A stretch of DNA of 64,000 nt from Clostridiales bacterium DTU070 (lineage in GTDB: Bacteria > Bacillota > Clostridia > DSM-8532): positions 1 through 64,000 of the forward strand of contig LFSH01000062.1 of the NCBI GenBank assembly GCA_001513105.1, in the 5' to 3' direction. A model generated the notes under the pieces. It was not told the origin of the DNA. It made no database searches and saw only the letters and a program-made list of their open reading frames with translations. Each line of letters begins with the position of its first letter. Positions within the stretch are counted from its first letter, which is position 1. This document shows positions 35,457-43,771 of this stretch, in pieces. Made by a program: the position numbers and the translations under genes.

Positions 35457-35731
35457 TTTATTCAATAGTACCATGTGATCAACTGATCAATTATCCGCAG
35501 GACAGCAACCAGGAACGTATAGAAGTTGATATCAACGGTGAGAATGTTGTCCTGTTAAAGGGTGAGAACAATACGTATACAATTGAAAGGCTGATTTCAA
35601 CAAATCCAAGGGCATATCTGAACCCCGAGCTCATGCCCGGAACAATGATTATGACGATAATATCAAAAAAGGACAGTCCCTGTGTAAAATGGGAGATTAT
35701 TAACAACGGCCTGGAACTTATGAGGGAATAA
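35453..35731 (+). CDS. ylzJ: YlzJ-like protein
   Basis: A 92-aa protein of the YlzJ-like family (PF14035), whose function is unknown. It begins [13 protein letters not shown] and keeps the family's central [17 protein letters not shown] turn. Its start overlaps the tepA stop, as in Bacillus and other spore-formers. There is no signal peptide or membrane segment. Conservation beside tepA suggests the two proteins act together. In Bacillus the next gene is spoIIIE; here a riboswitch-controlled serA follows instead. Confidence 0.85.
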   Translation: MIYSIVPCDQLINYPQDSNQERIEVDINGENVVLLKGENNTYTIERLISTNPRAYLNPELMPGTMIMTIISKKDSPCVKWEIINNGLELMRE

Positions 35732-35822
35732 TTGGTTAAGTTCCATAAAACCCTATAATAACAAAAATGATCAGGCAGGAAATATTTATGAAAAAAGATT
35801 GACAAAATATTAACATAAACTC

Positions 35823-35850
35823 TTGACATTTGCTATTTTAGTAATATAAT
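35823..35850 (+). promoter_or_regulatory. Promoter of the glycine riboswitch-serA unit
   Basis: A perfect TTGACA (35823-35828), a 16-base spacer and a perfect TATAAT (35845-35850). Transcription should start near 35857, just ahead of the riboswitch. Confidence 0.8.
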
Positions 35851-35892
35851 TAAAGCAATAAAACCGGAACAACAAACTGAATAAATCCGGAT

Positions 35893-36045
35893 GAAGATTG
35901 AAGGAGAGCTGCCGCAAGGCACACCGAAGGAGTAAATCTCTCAGGTTAAAAGATTTCAATCGGACGGACCTCTGGAGAGACCAGGTATGGCGCCGAAGGG
36001 GCAAGCCCGAAAGGGTGTATCTCTCAGGCAAAAGGACAGAGTCTT
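35893..36045 (+). promoter_or_regulatory. Tandem glycine riboswitch
   Basis: Two glycine aptamers in series. The first runs from ggagag (35903-35908) through ccgaaggagtaa to ctctcaggttaaaag. The second runs from ggagag (35974-35979) through gccgaaggggcaagcccgaaaggg to ctctcaggcaaaaggacagag (36021-36041). These are the conserved cores of the gcvT-type element. The downstream expression platform is the terminator at 36102-36130, so control is likely by premature termination. Whether glycine turns it on or off cannot be read with certainty; feedback repression of serA would be logical. Confidence 0.93.
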
Positions 36046-36101
36046 TAAATGATTTAGGCAAAGTGCAGAAATCAAATTCGCCGTACTCAACTACATCAGA
36101 G

Positions 36102-36130
36102 GTCAAACAATTGGTTTGACTTATTTTTTT
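36102..36130 (+). terminator. Attenuator terminator between glycine riboswitch and serA
   Basis: The arms gtcaaac (36102-36108) and gtttgac (36114-36120) are followed by ttattttttt. It ends 2 bases before the serA SD, so it can only serve as a regulated terminator for serA. Confidence 0.8.
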
Positions 36131-36145
36131 TAGGAGGGGTTTTCT

Positions 36146-37750
36146 TTGGCAAAGATAATAGTAACAGACAAAATGGCACCTGACGGAATTGACTACTTAA
36201 AAAGCAAGGGATTTGAAGTTGATACTCCATTTGGTATTTCTCACGAAGAGCTGCTCAACGTAATAGAGAATTATGATGCCATTATTGTAAGAAGTGCTAC
36301 AAAAGTCACTAAGGATGTTATTAAGCGAGCCAAAAACCTAAAGGTTGCAGGAAGAGCCGGAAACGGCATAGACAACATTGATGTGGATGAATGTACAAAA
36401 AGAGGTATAGCAGTAGTTAATACACCCGAAGGAAATATTATGGCTGCTGCGGAAATGGCTGTAGCTTTGGCTTTTTCAATCTTCAGAAACATCCCTCAGG
36501 CACATCTTGCAGCAAAGAACAAGGATTTCAGAAGGAGCAAATTTGTAGGTGAAGAGCTTGATGGAAAAACAGCAGGTGTTATCGGCATCGGCAAGATTGG
36601 GTCGATCGTTGCAAAAAAACTTCTTGGTGTTGGCATGAAGGTTGTAGGATATGATCCCTATGCTGCGGACGAGAAATTCGTACAGCTCGGAATCACCCGC
36701 TGCGATACTCTCGAAGAGCTTCTGAAAGTATCAGACCTTATAACTTTACATATACCGAAGAGCCCTCAGAACATGGGCCTTATTGGTGAAAAAGAGCTTA
36801 AAATGTGCAAAAAGGGAGTTCGCATTGTCAATGCTGCCAGGGGCGGCATGGTAGATGAGAAAGCTCTCTATAATGCAATAGTTGAAGGACATGTTGCAGC
36901 AGCAGCCCTTGACGTTCAGGAAGTTGAACCCAACTTCACAAAGAAACCCGAAGAGCAGGATTACTGGAATCCGCTTCTTGACCTTGATAATGTTGTTTTT
37001 ACACCTCACCTTGGAGCATCAACAAAGGAAGCAAATTATAATGTAAGTATCGGCGTTGCAAAACTTATTGAAGGTGTTCTGAACGGCGAGTTTGTACCTG
37101 CAGTTAACATGCCTCCCGTAACAGGTGATATCAACCAGTTAAGGCCGTATATTGATTTGGCCGAGAAACTGGGCAGCATTTACTATCAGGCTGAAAGAGA
37201 CAGGGTTACAAAGATCGAAGTAATCTACAGCGGTGATGTTGCCAAAATGGACACAAGGGCTATAACCCTTTCGGCAATAAAGGGCTTCCTCAACAGTGCC
37301 GGCGATCAGGATGTAAATTACATCAATGCCGAGCTGAAGCTGAAGGAACTTGGAGTTAAGCTGACAGAAAGCAAGAGCACACATCTTGACAAATATACAA
37401 ACCTGATAACCGTGAAATTCACCAATGTGAACAAGGAACTGGCCGTATCCGGAACGGTTTTTGCGAAGGATGTTATCCGGATTGTCGACTTTTTCGGTTA
37501 CCAGCTTGATTTTGAGCCCACGCCTCATGTAATTGCCATTCAGAACATGGACGTTCCTGGAATGATAGGAAAGGTTGGCACTTTGCTCGGAGAAAATGAC
37601 ATTAATATAGCTGCAATGCAATGGAGCCGCAACAGAAGAGGAGAAAAAGCAGTGTCCTTTATAAGCGTTGATGCTGAGATCTCTGATGATATACTGAAAC
37701 GGCTGTTGCAGATTGATGGAATACTGAAAGCCTCCAGGCTTCACTTTTAA
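36146..37750 (+). CDS. serA: D-3-phosphoglycerate dehydrogenase
   Basis: Oxidises 3-phosphoglycerate to 3-phosphohydroxypyruvate, the first step of serine and hence glycine synthesis (534 aa, long form). The substrate domain has RSATKVTKDVI and GNGIDNIDVDECTKRGI. The NAD-binding domain has GVIGIGKIGSIVAKKL, NAARGGMVDEKAL and the catalytic HLGAST. The intervening ASB domain (about 320-450) and C-terminal ACT domain (about 455-534, IAIQNMDVPGMIGKVGTLL) are present, so serine feedback is possible. The start is TTG after aggagggg. The gene sits behind a tandem glycine riboswitch and terminator, which gives direct end-product control. There is no serC beside it. Confidence 0.95.
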   Translation: MAKIIVTDKMAPDGIDYLKSKGFEVDTPFGISHEELLNVIENYDAIIVRSATKVTKDVIKRAKNLKVAGRAGNGIDNIDVDECTKRGIAVVNTPEGNIMAAAEMAVALAFSIFRNIPQAHLAAKNKDFRRSKFVGEELDGKTAGVIGIGKIGSIVAKKLLGVGMKVVGYDPYAADEKFVQLGITRCDTLEELLKVSDLITLHIPKSPQNMGLIGEKELKMCKKGVRIVNAARGGMVDEKALYNAIVEGHVAAAALDVQEVEPNFTKKPEEQDYWNPLLDLDNVVFTPHLGASTKEANYNVSIGVAKLIEGVLNGEFVPAVNMPPVTGDINQLRPYIDLAEKLGSIYYQAERDRVTKIEVIYSGDVAKMDTRAITLSAIKGFLNSAGDQDVNYINAELKLKELGVKLTESKSTHLDKYTNLITVKFTNVNKELAVSGTVFAKDVIRIVDFFGYQLDFEPTPHVIAIQNMDVPGMIGKVGTLLGENDINIAAMQWSRNRRGEKAVSFISVDAEISDDILKRLLQIDGILKASRLHF

Positions 37751-37817
37751 CACACCTCATACCGGCGGGCACCCAGCCTGGATATAAACGACGGAACATA
37801 TGAATATCCATCCAACG

Positions 37818-37841
37818 GGCGGACCTTTGTCCGCCTTTTTT
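37818..37841 (+). terminator. Terminator of serA
   Basis: A perfect 7-bp GC stem, ggcggac (37818-37824) with gtccgcc (37829-37835), and a run of six T. The remaining bases up to 38080 show no clear element. Confidence 0.85.
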
Positions 37842-38091
37842 ATTCCAGGCCGGTGTGAACGGGAAAAAACCGGTACAGGCAATACACAGTGAATGATCCC
37901 GATGTTTGGGAAAATGAATATTAAATTGCTAAAACAATGTGCCATGTACTGCGGCCGGTTATTCAACCGACCTTTTATTATCGTGAAAAATGGTATATTA
38001 TTTTATTATGCCTGAAATACCCGCATATATTGCAGGGACATCCCGCACCTGCAGGCGGGCGGGTCTTCAAATTCTTTGCTTGGAGGTTTTT

Positions 38092-39447
38092 ATGCCGATT
38101 AAAGTAGGATGTATATCTCTTGGATGTCCAAAAAATCTTGTGGACAGCGAAATTATGCTTGGAATGCTGAATGACGGTGATTACCGGATTACAACAGATC
38201 TGCATGAAGCAGACGCAATAATAGTCAATACATGCGCGTTTATAAATGACGCGAAGGAAGAGGCCGTTGATGCGATATTAAGCGCATCTTTATACAGGAA
38301 AACCGGGAACCTGAAGGCTCTTATAGTTACCGGCTGCCTGGCTCAGCGGTACAAGGATGAAATAATCAGCGAGATTCCCGAAGTTGATGCGGTTGTCGGA
38401 ACTGGCAATATCAGCGAAATCCGACAGGTAATCAGTGAACATGTGGCCGGTAACCGGGAAAAAAGACTTTTTGTAAACGATCCGAAAGATGTGTGCTATC
38501 TTGATAATACACGTATGCTGTCGCAGTCGGGTTCATCCCAGTACCTCAAAATTGCCGAAGGATGCAGCAACCACTGCACATATTGCATTATACCGTATCT
38601 GCGGGGGCCTTTCAGAAGCAGGAGCATCGAAAGCATCGTTTCCGAAGCTGAAACGCTGGTTAAGGCTGGTGCCCGGGAAATTATTCTTATAGCCCAGGAT
38701 GTTACGAGGTACGGTGAAGATATTTATGGTGAATACAGGCTTGTGGAGCTTGTAAGAAAACTGTCCGGAATCGGCGGACTGAAATGGATCAGGCTTCTGT
38801 ACTGTTATCCTGAAAGAATAACCGATGAACTTGTATACGAATTAAAAATCAATCCAAAACTTCTGAAATACCTGGATATACCGATCCAGCACGCATCGGA
38901 CAGGGTACTTAAGACAATGGGAAGAAAAACCGAAAGGAAGGAACTTGCCGGGCTGATTGAAAGGCTCCGCTCGGAAATACCGGGTATCATTCTAAGGACA
39001 ACCCTGATAACAGGTTTTCCCGGTGAAACCGAAGAAGATATCGAAATACTGAAGGATTTCATTAAAAGTTATCCTTTCGACAGGCTTGGTGTATTTGCAT
39101 ACTCACGTGAAGAGGGCACACCCGCCGCAAAAATGAAGAACCAGGTAAAAGAACCGGTGAAAAAGCAGCGCCGGGAAGAGATACTGGCTGTTCAAAATGA
39201 GGCGGTAATTCCGCTCATCGGGAAGAGGCTGGGCCGGGTTTACGAAGTATTGGTTGAAGGAGTGGCGGAGGACGGTATTTTCTATTACGGCCGGTCCTAT
39301 GGTGAGGCACCCGAAATTGATCCGGTAATTTACTTTACGTCAATTGAGCCCCTGGAAACGGGTTCGTTTGTCAACGTTAAAATATTGAACATTGACGGGA
39401 TGGATCTTGTCGGAGAGGTTGTTTTCAACCAGCCTGACATGACCTGA
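38092..39447 (+). CDS. rimO: Ribosomal protein S12 methylthiotransferase RimO
   Basis: A radical-SAM enzyme that adds a methylthio group to the aspartate of ribosomal protein S12 (451 aa). The N-terminal UPF0004 domain supplies three cluster cysteines (SLGCPKNLVDSE, NTCAFI and VTGCLAQRY). The radical SAM cluster is CSNHCTYC, near residue 158. A TRAM domain closes the protein (about 380-445). I start it at ATG 38092, 4-5 bases after tggaggttttt, because the sequence then begins MPIKVGCISLGCPKN as in the family; a longer frame would add 34 unconserved residues. It precedes pgsA, as in Bacillus-type genomes. Confidence 0.95.
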   Translation: MPIKVGCISLGCPKNLVDSEIMLGMLNDGDYRITTDLHEADAIIVNTCAFINDAKEEAVDAILSASLYRKTGNLKALIVTGCLAQRYKDEIISEIPEVDAVVGTGNISEIRQVISEHVAGNREKRLFVNDPKDVCYLDNTRMLSQSGSSQYLKIAEGCSNHCTYCIIPYLRGPFRSRSIESIVSEAETLVKAGAREIILIAQDVTRYGEDIYGEYRLVELVRKLSGIGGLKWIRLLYCYPERITDELVYELKINPKLLKYLDIPIQHASDRVLKTMGRKTERKELAGLIERLRSEIPGIILRTTLITGFPGETEEDIEILKDFIKSYPFDRLGVFAYSREEGTPAAKMKNQVKEPVKKQRREEILAVQNEAVIPLIGKRLGRVYEVLVEGVAEDGIFYYGRSYGEAPEIDPVIYFTSIEPLETGSFVNVKILNIDGMDLVGEVVFNQPDMT

Positions 39448-39464
39448 AAGAGAGGAGTATTGTT

Positions 39465-40034
39465 ATGAATCTGCCCAATAAGCTGACCGTTTTCAGAATT
39501 ATTTTAATACCTGTTTTTCTGATCCTGGTTCTTCCGGTGTTCAACGGAAGGACGCTGCTTCTGGTACCTGCGGAGACAGGAAGGATTATTGCAGCAGTTG
39601 TGTTTGTTTTGGCTTCCTTTACAGACTATCTTGACGGGAAAATAGCGCGTAAAAGAAACTGTGTAACCACCTTCGGCAAATTCCTGGATCCTATTGCCGA
39701 CAAACTTCTGGTGACGTCGGCTTTAATGGCCCTGATACAGCTGGGCGATATTTCCGCATGGGCGGCGGTTATAATAATTGCCCGGGAATTTATTGTAACA
39801 GGCATCCGTATAATGGCGGCAAGTGACGGTGTTGTCATTGCTGCAAGCAGCCTGGGCAAGGCTAAAACGCTCATCCAGATGCTTGCCGTTTTCTTTATTC
39901 TGCTGCGTGATTTCCCGTTCTCGATGTTTACATCTGTCCCCGTAGGCCGGATACTGCTGTGGATCGCAGTCCTTCTTACCATTTACTCGGGATATGATTA
40001 CCTGAAGGCAAACTGGGACAGAATTAAGAATTAG
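39465..40034 (+). CDS. pgsA: CDP-diacylglycerol-glycerol-3-phosphate 3-phosphatidyltransferase
   Basis: Makes phosphatidylglycerophosphate, the committed step to phosphatidylglycerol and cardiolipin (189 aa). The CDP-alcohol phosphotransferase motif DG-x2-AR-x8-G-x3-D-x3-D is visible as DGKIARKRNCVTTFGKFLDP, closing with the final Asp in IADKLL, near residues 62-85. Several membrane helices surround it. The SD agaggag precedes the ATG. It follows rimO by 17 bases. The fapR operon begins after it, so phospholipid head-group and acyl-chain genes are adjacent here. Confidence 0.95.
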   Translation: MNLPNKLTVFRIILIPVFLILVLPVFNGRTLLLVPAETGRIIAAVVFVLASFTDYLDGKIARKRNCVTTFGKFLDPIADKLLVTSALMALIQLGDISAWAAVIIIAREFIVTGIRIMAASDGVVIAASSLGKAKTLIQMLAVFFILLRDFPFSMFTSVPVGRILLWIAVLLTIYSGYDYLKANWDRIKN

Positions 40035-40062
40035 CAGATATGAAATATTTATAAATAAATTA

Positions 40063-40091
40063 TTGCAATATAGAATAAAATAGTATATACT
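40063..40091 (+). promoter_or_regulatory. Promoter of the fapR operon
   Basis: TTGCAA (40063-40068), a 17-base spacer and TATACT (40086-40091). The start of transcription would be near 40098, immediately before the probable FapR operator. Confidence 0.65.
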
Positions 40092-40107
40092 CTTTATCAA
40101 CAGAACA

Positions 40108-40124
40108 TATTATCAGGTAATAAA
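40108..40124 (+). promoter_or_regulatory. Probable FapR operator
   Basis: The sequence tattatcaggtaataaa reads on the other strand as TTTATTACCTGATAATA. This is close to the FapR consensus TTAGTACCTGATACTAA from Bacillus as I recall it, and it is an imperfect palindrome. It lies just downstream of the predicted start of transcription, where FapR binds to block initiation. Malonyl-CoA would relieve repression. Confidence 0.65.
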
Positions 40125-40156
40125 TCAGAAAAACTTCATGAGGCAGGGTGTTATCA

Positions 40157-40738
40157 TTGAACAAAAGCTCAAGAGCCAAAAAGGAAAGACATAAGAAACT
40201 TTTGGAGATAATTAAGGAAGATCCGTTCATGACCGACGAGGATATTGCCGAGTACCTTGACGTGAGCGTCCCTACGGTCAGGCTGGACAGACTGGAACTC
40301 GGCATTCCTGAACTTCGGCAGAGAATTCGTGAAGTTGCTTCATTGAACCATCAGAAGGTAAGGGCTTTGCATGCGGATGAAATAATTGGGGAAATAATTG
40401 AAATAAATCTTGGGGAAAGCGGTATTTCTATTTTGGATACAACCGAAGATATGGTATTTTCACAATCCAAAATAGTACGCGGGCACTACATATATTCACT
40501 TGCAGAATCTTTAGCCATTGCAGTTATAGATGCAGAGGTTGCCCTTGTTGGCGTGGCGAATATTAAATACAAAATTCCCGTGTATGCAGGGTCAAAACTC
40601 ATTGCAAAGGCAACTGTAAAGCAAACCCGCAGCAGGAGCCATATTGTTTGGGTGTTCATATATAACAAGCGTAAGGAAGTGTTCAGGGGAAAATTCATAC
40701 TGGTGTCTGTTGATGGCATCAAATCGGGCGAAAAATAA
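40157..40738 (+). CDS. fapR: Transcription factor FapR, fatty acid and phospholipid regulator
   Basis: Malonyl-CoA-responsive repressor of lipid synthesis genes (193 aa). The N-terminal helix-turn-helix (about residues 20-50) carries DEDIAEYLDVSVPTVRLDRLELGIPELRQRI, which closely follows the Bacillus protein. The C-terminal hot-dog domain has DEIIGEIIEI and GHYIYSLAESLAIAVIDAEVAL and binds malonyl-CoA. I prefer TTG 40157, giving MNKSSRAKKERHKKLL; the GTG at 40148 is too close to the SD aggcaggg. It leads the operon with plsX, fabH, fabD, fabG and acpP and probably represses itself through the operator at 40108-40124. Confidence 0.93.
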   Translation: MNKSSRAKKERHKKLLEIIKEDPFMTDEDIAEYLDVSVPTVRLDRLELGIPELRQRIREVASLNHQKVRALHADEIIGEIIEINLGESGISILDTTEDMVFSQSKIVRGHYIYSLAESLAIAVIDAEVALVGVANIKYKIPVYAGSKLIAKATVKQTRSRSHIVWVFIYNKRKEVFRGKFILVSVDGIKSGEK

Positions 40739-40793
40739 GATACTGCATAATAAGTCTGAAATGAAAAAACATCCAAGGAAGGGCTGGGACCGG

Positions 40794-41804
40794 ATGAAAA
40801 TCATGGTAGACGCAATGGGCGGGGACAATGCACCCGAAGAGATAGTAAAAGGCTGCATAGATGCATTGAAAATGAAGGATGGTTTTGAAATAGAGCTTAT
40901 CGGCATAGAGGATGAAATAAAAAAATGCATGGATAAATATAACTTTGAAAGCAAACGAATTATAATTACTCATACTCCTGAGGTCATATACAACGACGAC
41001 AAGCCTACCGTATCCATTCGCCGCAAGAAGAACTCGTCGATGGTAACTGGTCTTCGGAAAATACGGGATAATGAAGGAGAAATCTTTATTTCTGCCGGAA
41101 GCACGGGTGCGCTGCTTGCAGGGACATTGCTCATAGCAGGCAGAATAGAGGGGGTTTTAAGGCCTGCACTTGCCCCGGTTGTGCCGTCAATTTCAGGGGG
41201 TACAATGATAGTGGATGCAGGCATGAATACCCGGTGCAGACCCGAAAACTACGTCCAGTTTGCAATAATGGGTTCTTCGTATATGGAGAAGGTATACAAA
41301 AAGGAAAACCCAAGGGTGGGGCTTGTAAATATCGGAACCGAGGATGAAAAGGGAAATGCCGTGCTGAGGGAAGCTCTGTCCTTGCTCAGGAAATGCGACC
41401 TTAATTTTATAGGCAACATCGAAGGCAGGGATATTGCCGAAGGAAAGGTTGATGTAGCTGTATGTGACGGTTTTACCGGGAATGCAATGCTGAAAATGAT
41501 GGAGGGTACGGGCAAATACTTTTTCCATCACATGAAAAGGATTTTCAACAACAGTTTCCTTTCCAAAATATCCGCACTGTTAATAAAAGCCCATCTGAAA
41601 AAACTGAAAGACAGTGTTGATCCTGAAATAGCAGGCGGTACCCCGATACTCGGGGCCAACGGCTTGATTTTCAAATGCCATGGCAACAGCGGTGCAAAGG
41701 CGATACAAAACACAATACTGAATGCATACAGAATTTCAGACACAGGGTTTGTGGATGAAATCAGGAAAAGAATTACAAGTATGGAGGTTTGTATTGATGA
41801 TTGA
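40794..41804 (+). CDS. plsX: Phosphate acyltransferase PlsX
   Basis: Converts acyl-ACP to acyl-phosphate for phosphatidic acid synthesis (336 aa). The start MKIMVDAMGGDNAPEEIVKG is the family hallmark, so I use ATG 40794 with aaggaaggg about 10 bases upstream. The central ISAGSTGALLAG and the C-terminal GGTPILGANG motif are also diagnostic. It acts at the membrane with PlsY. The stop overlaps the fabH start by 8 bases. Confidence 0.95.
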   Translation: MKIMVDAMGGDNAPEEIVKGCIDALKMKDGFEIELIGIEDEIKKCMDKYNFESKRIIITHTPEVIYNDDKPTVSIRRKKNSSMVTGLRKIRDNEGEIFISAGSTGALLAGTLLIAGRIEGVLRPALAPVVPSISGGTMIVDAGMNTRCRPENYVQFAIMGSSYMEKVYKKENPRVGLVNIGTEDEKGNAVLREALSLLRKCDLNFIGNIEGRDIAEGKVDVAVCDGFTGNAMLKMMEGTGKYFFHHMKRIFNNSFLSKISALLIKAHLKKLKDSVDPEIAGGTPILGANGLIFKCHGNSGAKAIQNTILNAYRISDTGFVDEIRKRITSMEVCIDD

Positions 41805-42789
41805 TTTTGGGGTTGGCATCCTTGGTACAGGTAAATATCTTCCGGACAGGATTTTAACCAACTCGGATCTTGAGAAAATGGTTGATACATCTGATGAATG
41901 GATAGTAAGAAGAACAGGCATGAAAAAAAGGCACCTCCTTGATGATAACATGCCGTCATACATGATGGGGGCGGAAGCAGCCCGGCTTGCTATTGAGGAC
42001 GCCGGTCTTGCACCTGGGGATATAGATCTGATTATCGTTTCAACCGAAGTGCCCGATTACCTGTCCCCGTCAATGGCATGCCTTATTCAGAATAGCATTA
42101 ATGCCGAAAATGCAGTAGCATTTGATGTAAATGCGGCATGCTCAGGGTTTGTATATGCTGTAACGATAGCCCGGCAGTTCATACAGACGGGTTATTACAG
42201 GCATGTACTGGTTGTTGCAAACGAAGGGTTGAGCCGTGTTGTAGACTGGGAAAGCAGGAATACCTGTGTTTTGTTCGGAGATGCGGCAGGTGCAGTGGTT
42301 TTGGGGAGAGTAAGCAGAGAATACGGCATAAAGGAAACTTATCTTGCCTCCTTTGGAAATCTTGGCCATAACCTTACAATTCCATGCTGCTATATTTCCG
42401 AAGAGGACAGACAGAAAAGAAGCCCGGGAAAGGAACGGACCTTATGGCAGGACGGCAGTGAAGTATTTGCCTTTGCCGTAAGGGCGATGGCGGAATCGAT
42501 AAAAACGGTTATCGATAAAGCCGGCATCACGATTGAAGATGTTGATTTGATAATACCTCACCAGGCAAACCTGAGAATAATAAACGGGGCGGCAAAAAGA
42601 CTGGGAATTGACGATGAAAAACTATCGGTTATTCTGCATGAAACAGGCAATATATCGTCTGCTTCGGTTCCGGTTGCGCTGGATATTGAGAATAAAAACA
42701 GAAGGCTGAAAAACGGAGATACCGTGGTTCTGGTTGCTTTTGGCGGGGGACTGACCTGTGGTTCAGTTGTTTTAACGTGGGGAAAATAG
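41797..42789 (+). CDS. fabH: 3-oxoacyl-ACP synthase III
   Basis: Initiates fatty acid chains by condensing acetyl-CoA or a branched acyl-CoA with malonyl-ACP (330 aa). The catalytic triad is Cys115 (NAACSGFVYA), His255 (IPHQANLRI) and Asn285 (HETGNISSASVP). I start it at ATG 41797 behind ggaggt (41783-41788); the encoded protein begins with the family's GVGILGTGKYLPDRI. An upstream in-frame ATG at 41722 would add 25 unconserved residues and lie inside plsX. Confidence 0.96.
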   Translation: MIDFGVGILGTGKYLPDRILTNSDLEKMVDTSDEWIVRRTGMKKRHLLDDNMPSYMMGAEAARLAIEDAGLAPGDIDLIIVSTEVPDYLSPSMACLIQNSINAENAVAFDVNAACSGFVYAVTIARQFIQTGYYRHVLVVANEGLSRVVDWESRNTCVLFGDAAGAVVLGRVSREYGIKETYLASFGNLGHNLTIPCCYISEEDRQKRSPGKERTLWQDGSEVFAFAVRAMAESIKTVIDKAGITIEDVDLIIPHQANLRIINGAAKRLGIDDEKLSVILHETGNISSASVPVALDIENKNRRLKNGDTVVLVAFGGGLTCGSVVLTWGK

Positions 42790-42810
42790 TTTTGGTTACG
42801 GAGGTATGGG

Positions 42811-43749
42811 ATGAGCAAAACAGCGTTTATTTTTCCGGGGCAAGGAGCCCAGTACGTTGGAATGGCCAGGGAAATATGCAGTCAGTATCCCGAATCGGCC
42901 CGAGTTTTTAATGAAGCTTCCGAAGCCCTTGGCTTTGATATCGGGGATATGGTGTTCAACGGCGATGAGGATACGCTGAAAATAACAGAAAATACTCAGC
43001 CAGCCATTGTTACGGCAAGCATTGCCTGCCTTCAGCCGCTTCTCGCGGAAGGAATAAAAGCCGATTTTACCGCTGGATTAAGCCTTGGCGAATATGCTGC
43101 TCATGTATACTCGGGTACATTTTTGTTTGCTGATGCGGTAAGACTTCTGAGAAAACGCGGAAAGTTTATGCAGGAGGCAGTTCCTGTCGGTGTGGGTTCA
43201 ATGACTGCGATAATCGGGCTTTCAAGAGAACAGGTTCTGGATGCATGTGCGATGGCAAGGGAAGAGGGCGTCGTTGAACCAGCCAATTTCAATTGCCCGG
43301 GACAAATAGTAATATCCGGGGAGGCAAAGGCTGTAGAAAAAGCAGCGGCTATTGCGGCAGAAATGGGAGCAAAAAGAACAGTGCCCTTGGCTGTTAGTGC
43401 CCCGTTCCATTGCAGTCTTTTGGTATCCGCAGGAGAAAAACTGAAAGCCGAGCTTGATAAAGTTGACGTACATGAAATGAAAGTGCCCGTTGTTGCAAAT
43501 GTCAACGGAGAAATCGTCCCTTCTGTCGACTATGTAAGGGAATCATTATACAAGCAGGTGTCAAATCCTGTTCTGTGGGAGGACTGCGTAAGGACCATGA
43601 TTGGAAAAGGAGTGGACACCTTCATTGAAATCGGCCCGGGAAAGGTGCTCAGCGGGTTTGTTAAAAAGACCGACAAAAATGTAAGAACTCTTAATGTGGA
43701 AGACATAACTTCCCTTGAGAACACATTGCGTGAACTGGCAAAAGGATAA
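42811..43749 (+). CDS. fabD: Malonyl-CoA:ACP transacylase
   Basis: Loads malonyl groups from CoA onto acyl carrier protein (312 aa). The start KTAFIFPGQGAQYVGMA and the nucleophile Ser91 in AGLSLGEYAA are standard, and the His follows in SAPFHCSLL. The SD ggaggt is 5 bases before ATG. It sits 21 bases after fabH. Confidence 0.96.
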   Translation: MSKTAFIFPGQGAQYVGMAREICSQYPESARVFNEASEALGFDIGDMVFNGDEDTLKITENTQPAIVTASIACLQPLLAEGIKADFTAGLSLGEYAAHVYSGTFLFADAVRLLRKRGKFMQEAVPVGVGSMTAIIGLSREQVLDACAMAREEGVVEPANFNCPGQIVISGEAKAVEKAAAIAAEMGAKRTVPLAVSAPFHCSLLVSAGEKLKAELDKVDVHEMKVPVVANVNGEIVPSVDYVRESLYKQVSNPVLWEDCVRTMIGKGVDTFIEIGPGKVLSGFVKKTDKNVRTLNVEDITSLENTLRELAKG

Positions 43750-43771
43750 AATAAAGCGGGGTGGTACCGGA

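Noticed and set aside
35898..36119. A 73-codon frame over the glycine riboswitch
   Set aside because: It coincides exactly with conserved aptamer sequence and its composition is explained by the RNA.
37139..37753. A 204-codon minus-strand frame opposite serA
   Set aside because: It is antisense to the conserved ASB and ACT domains of serA and has no start signals.
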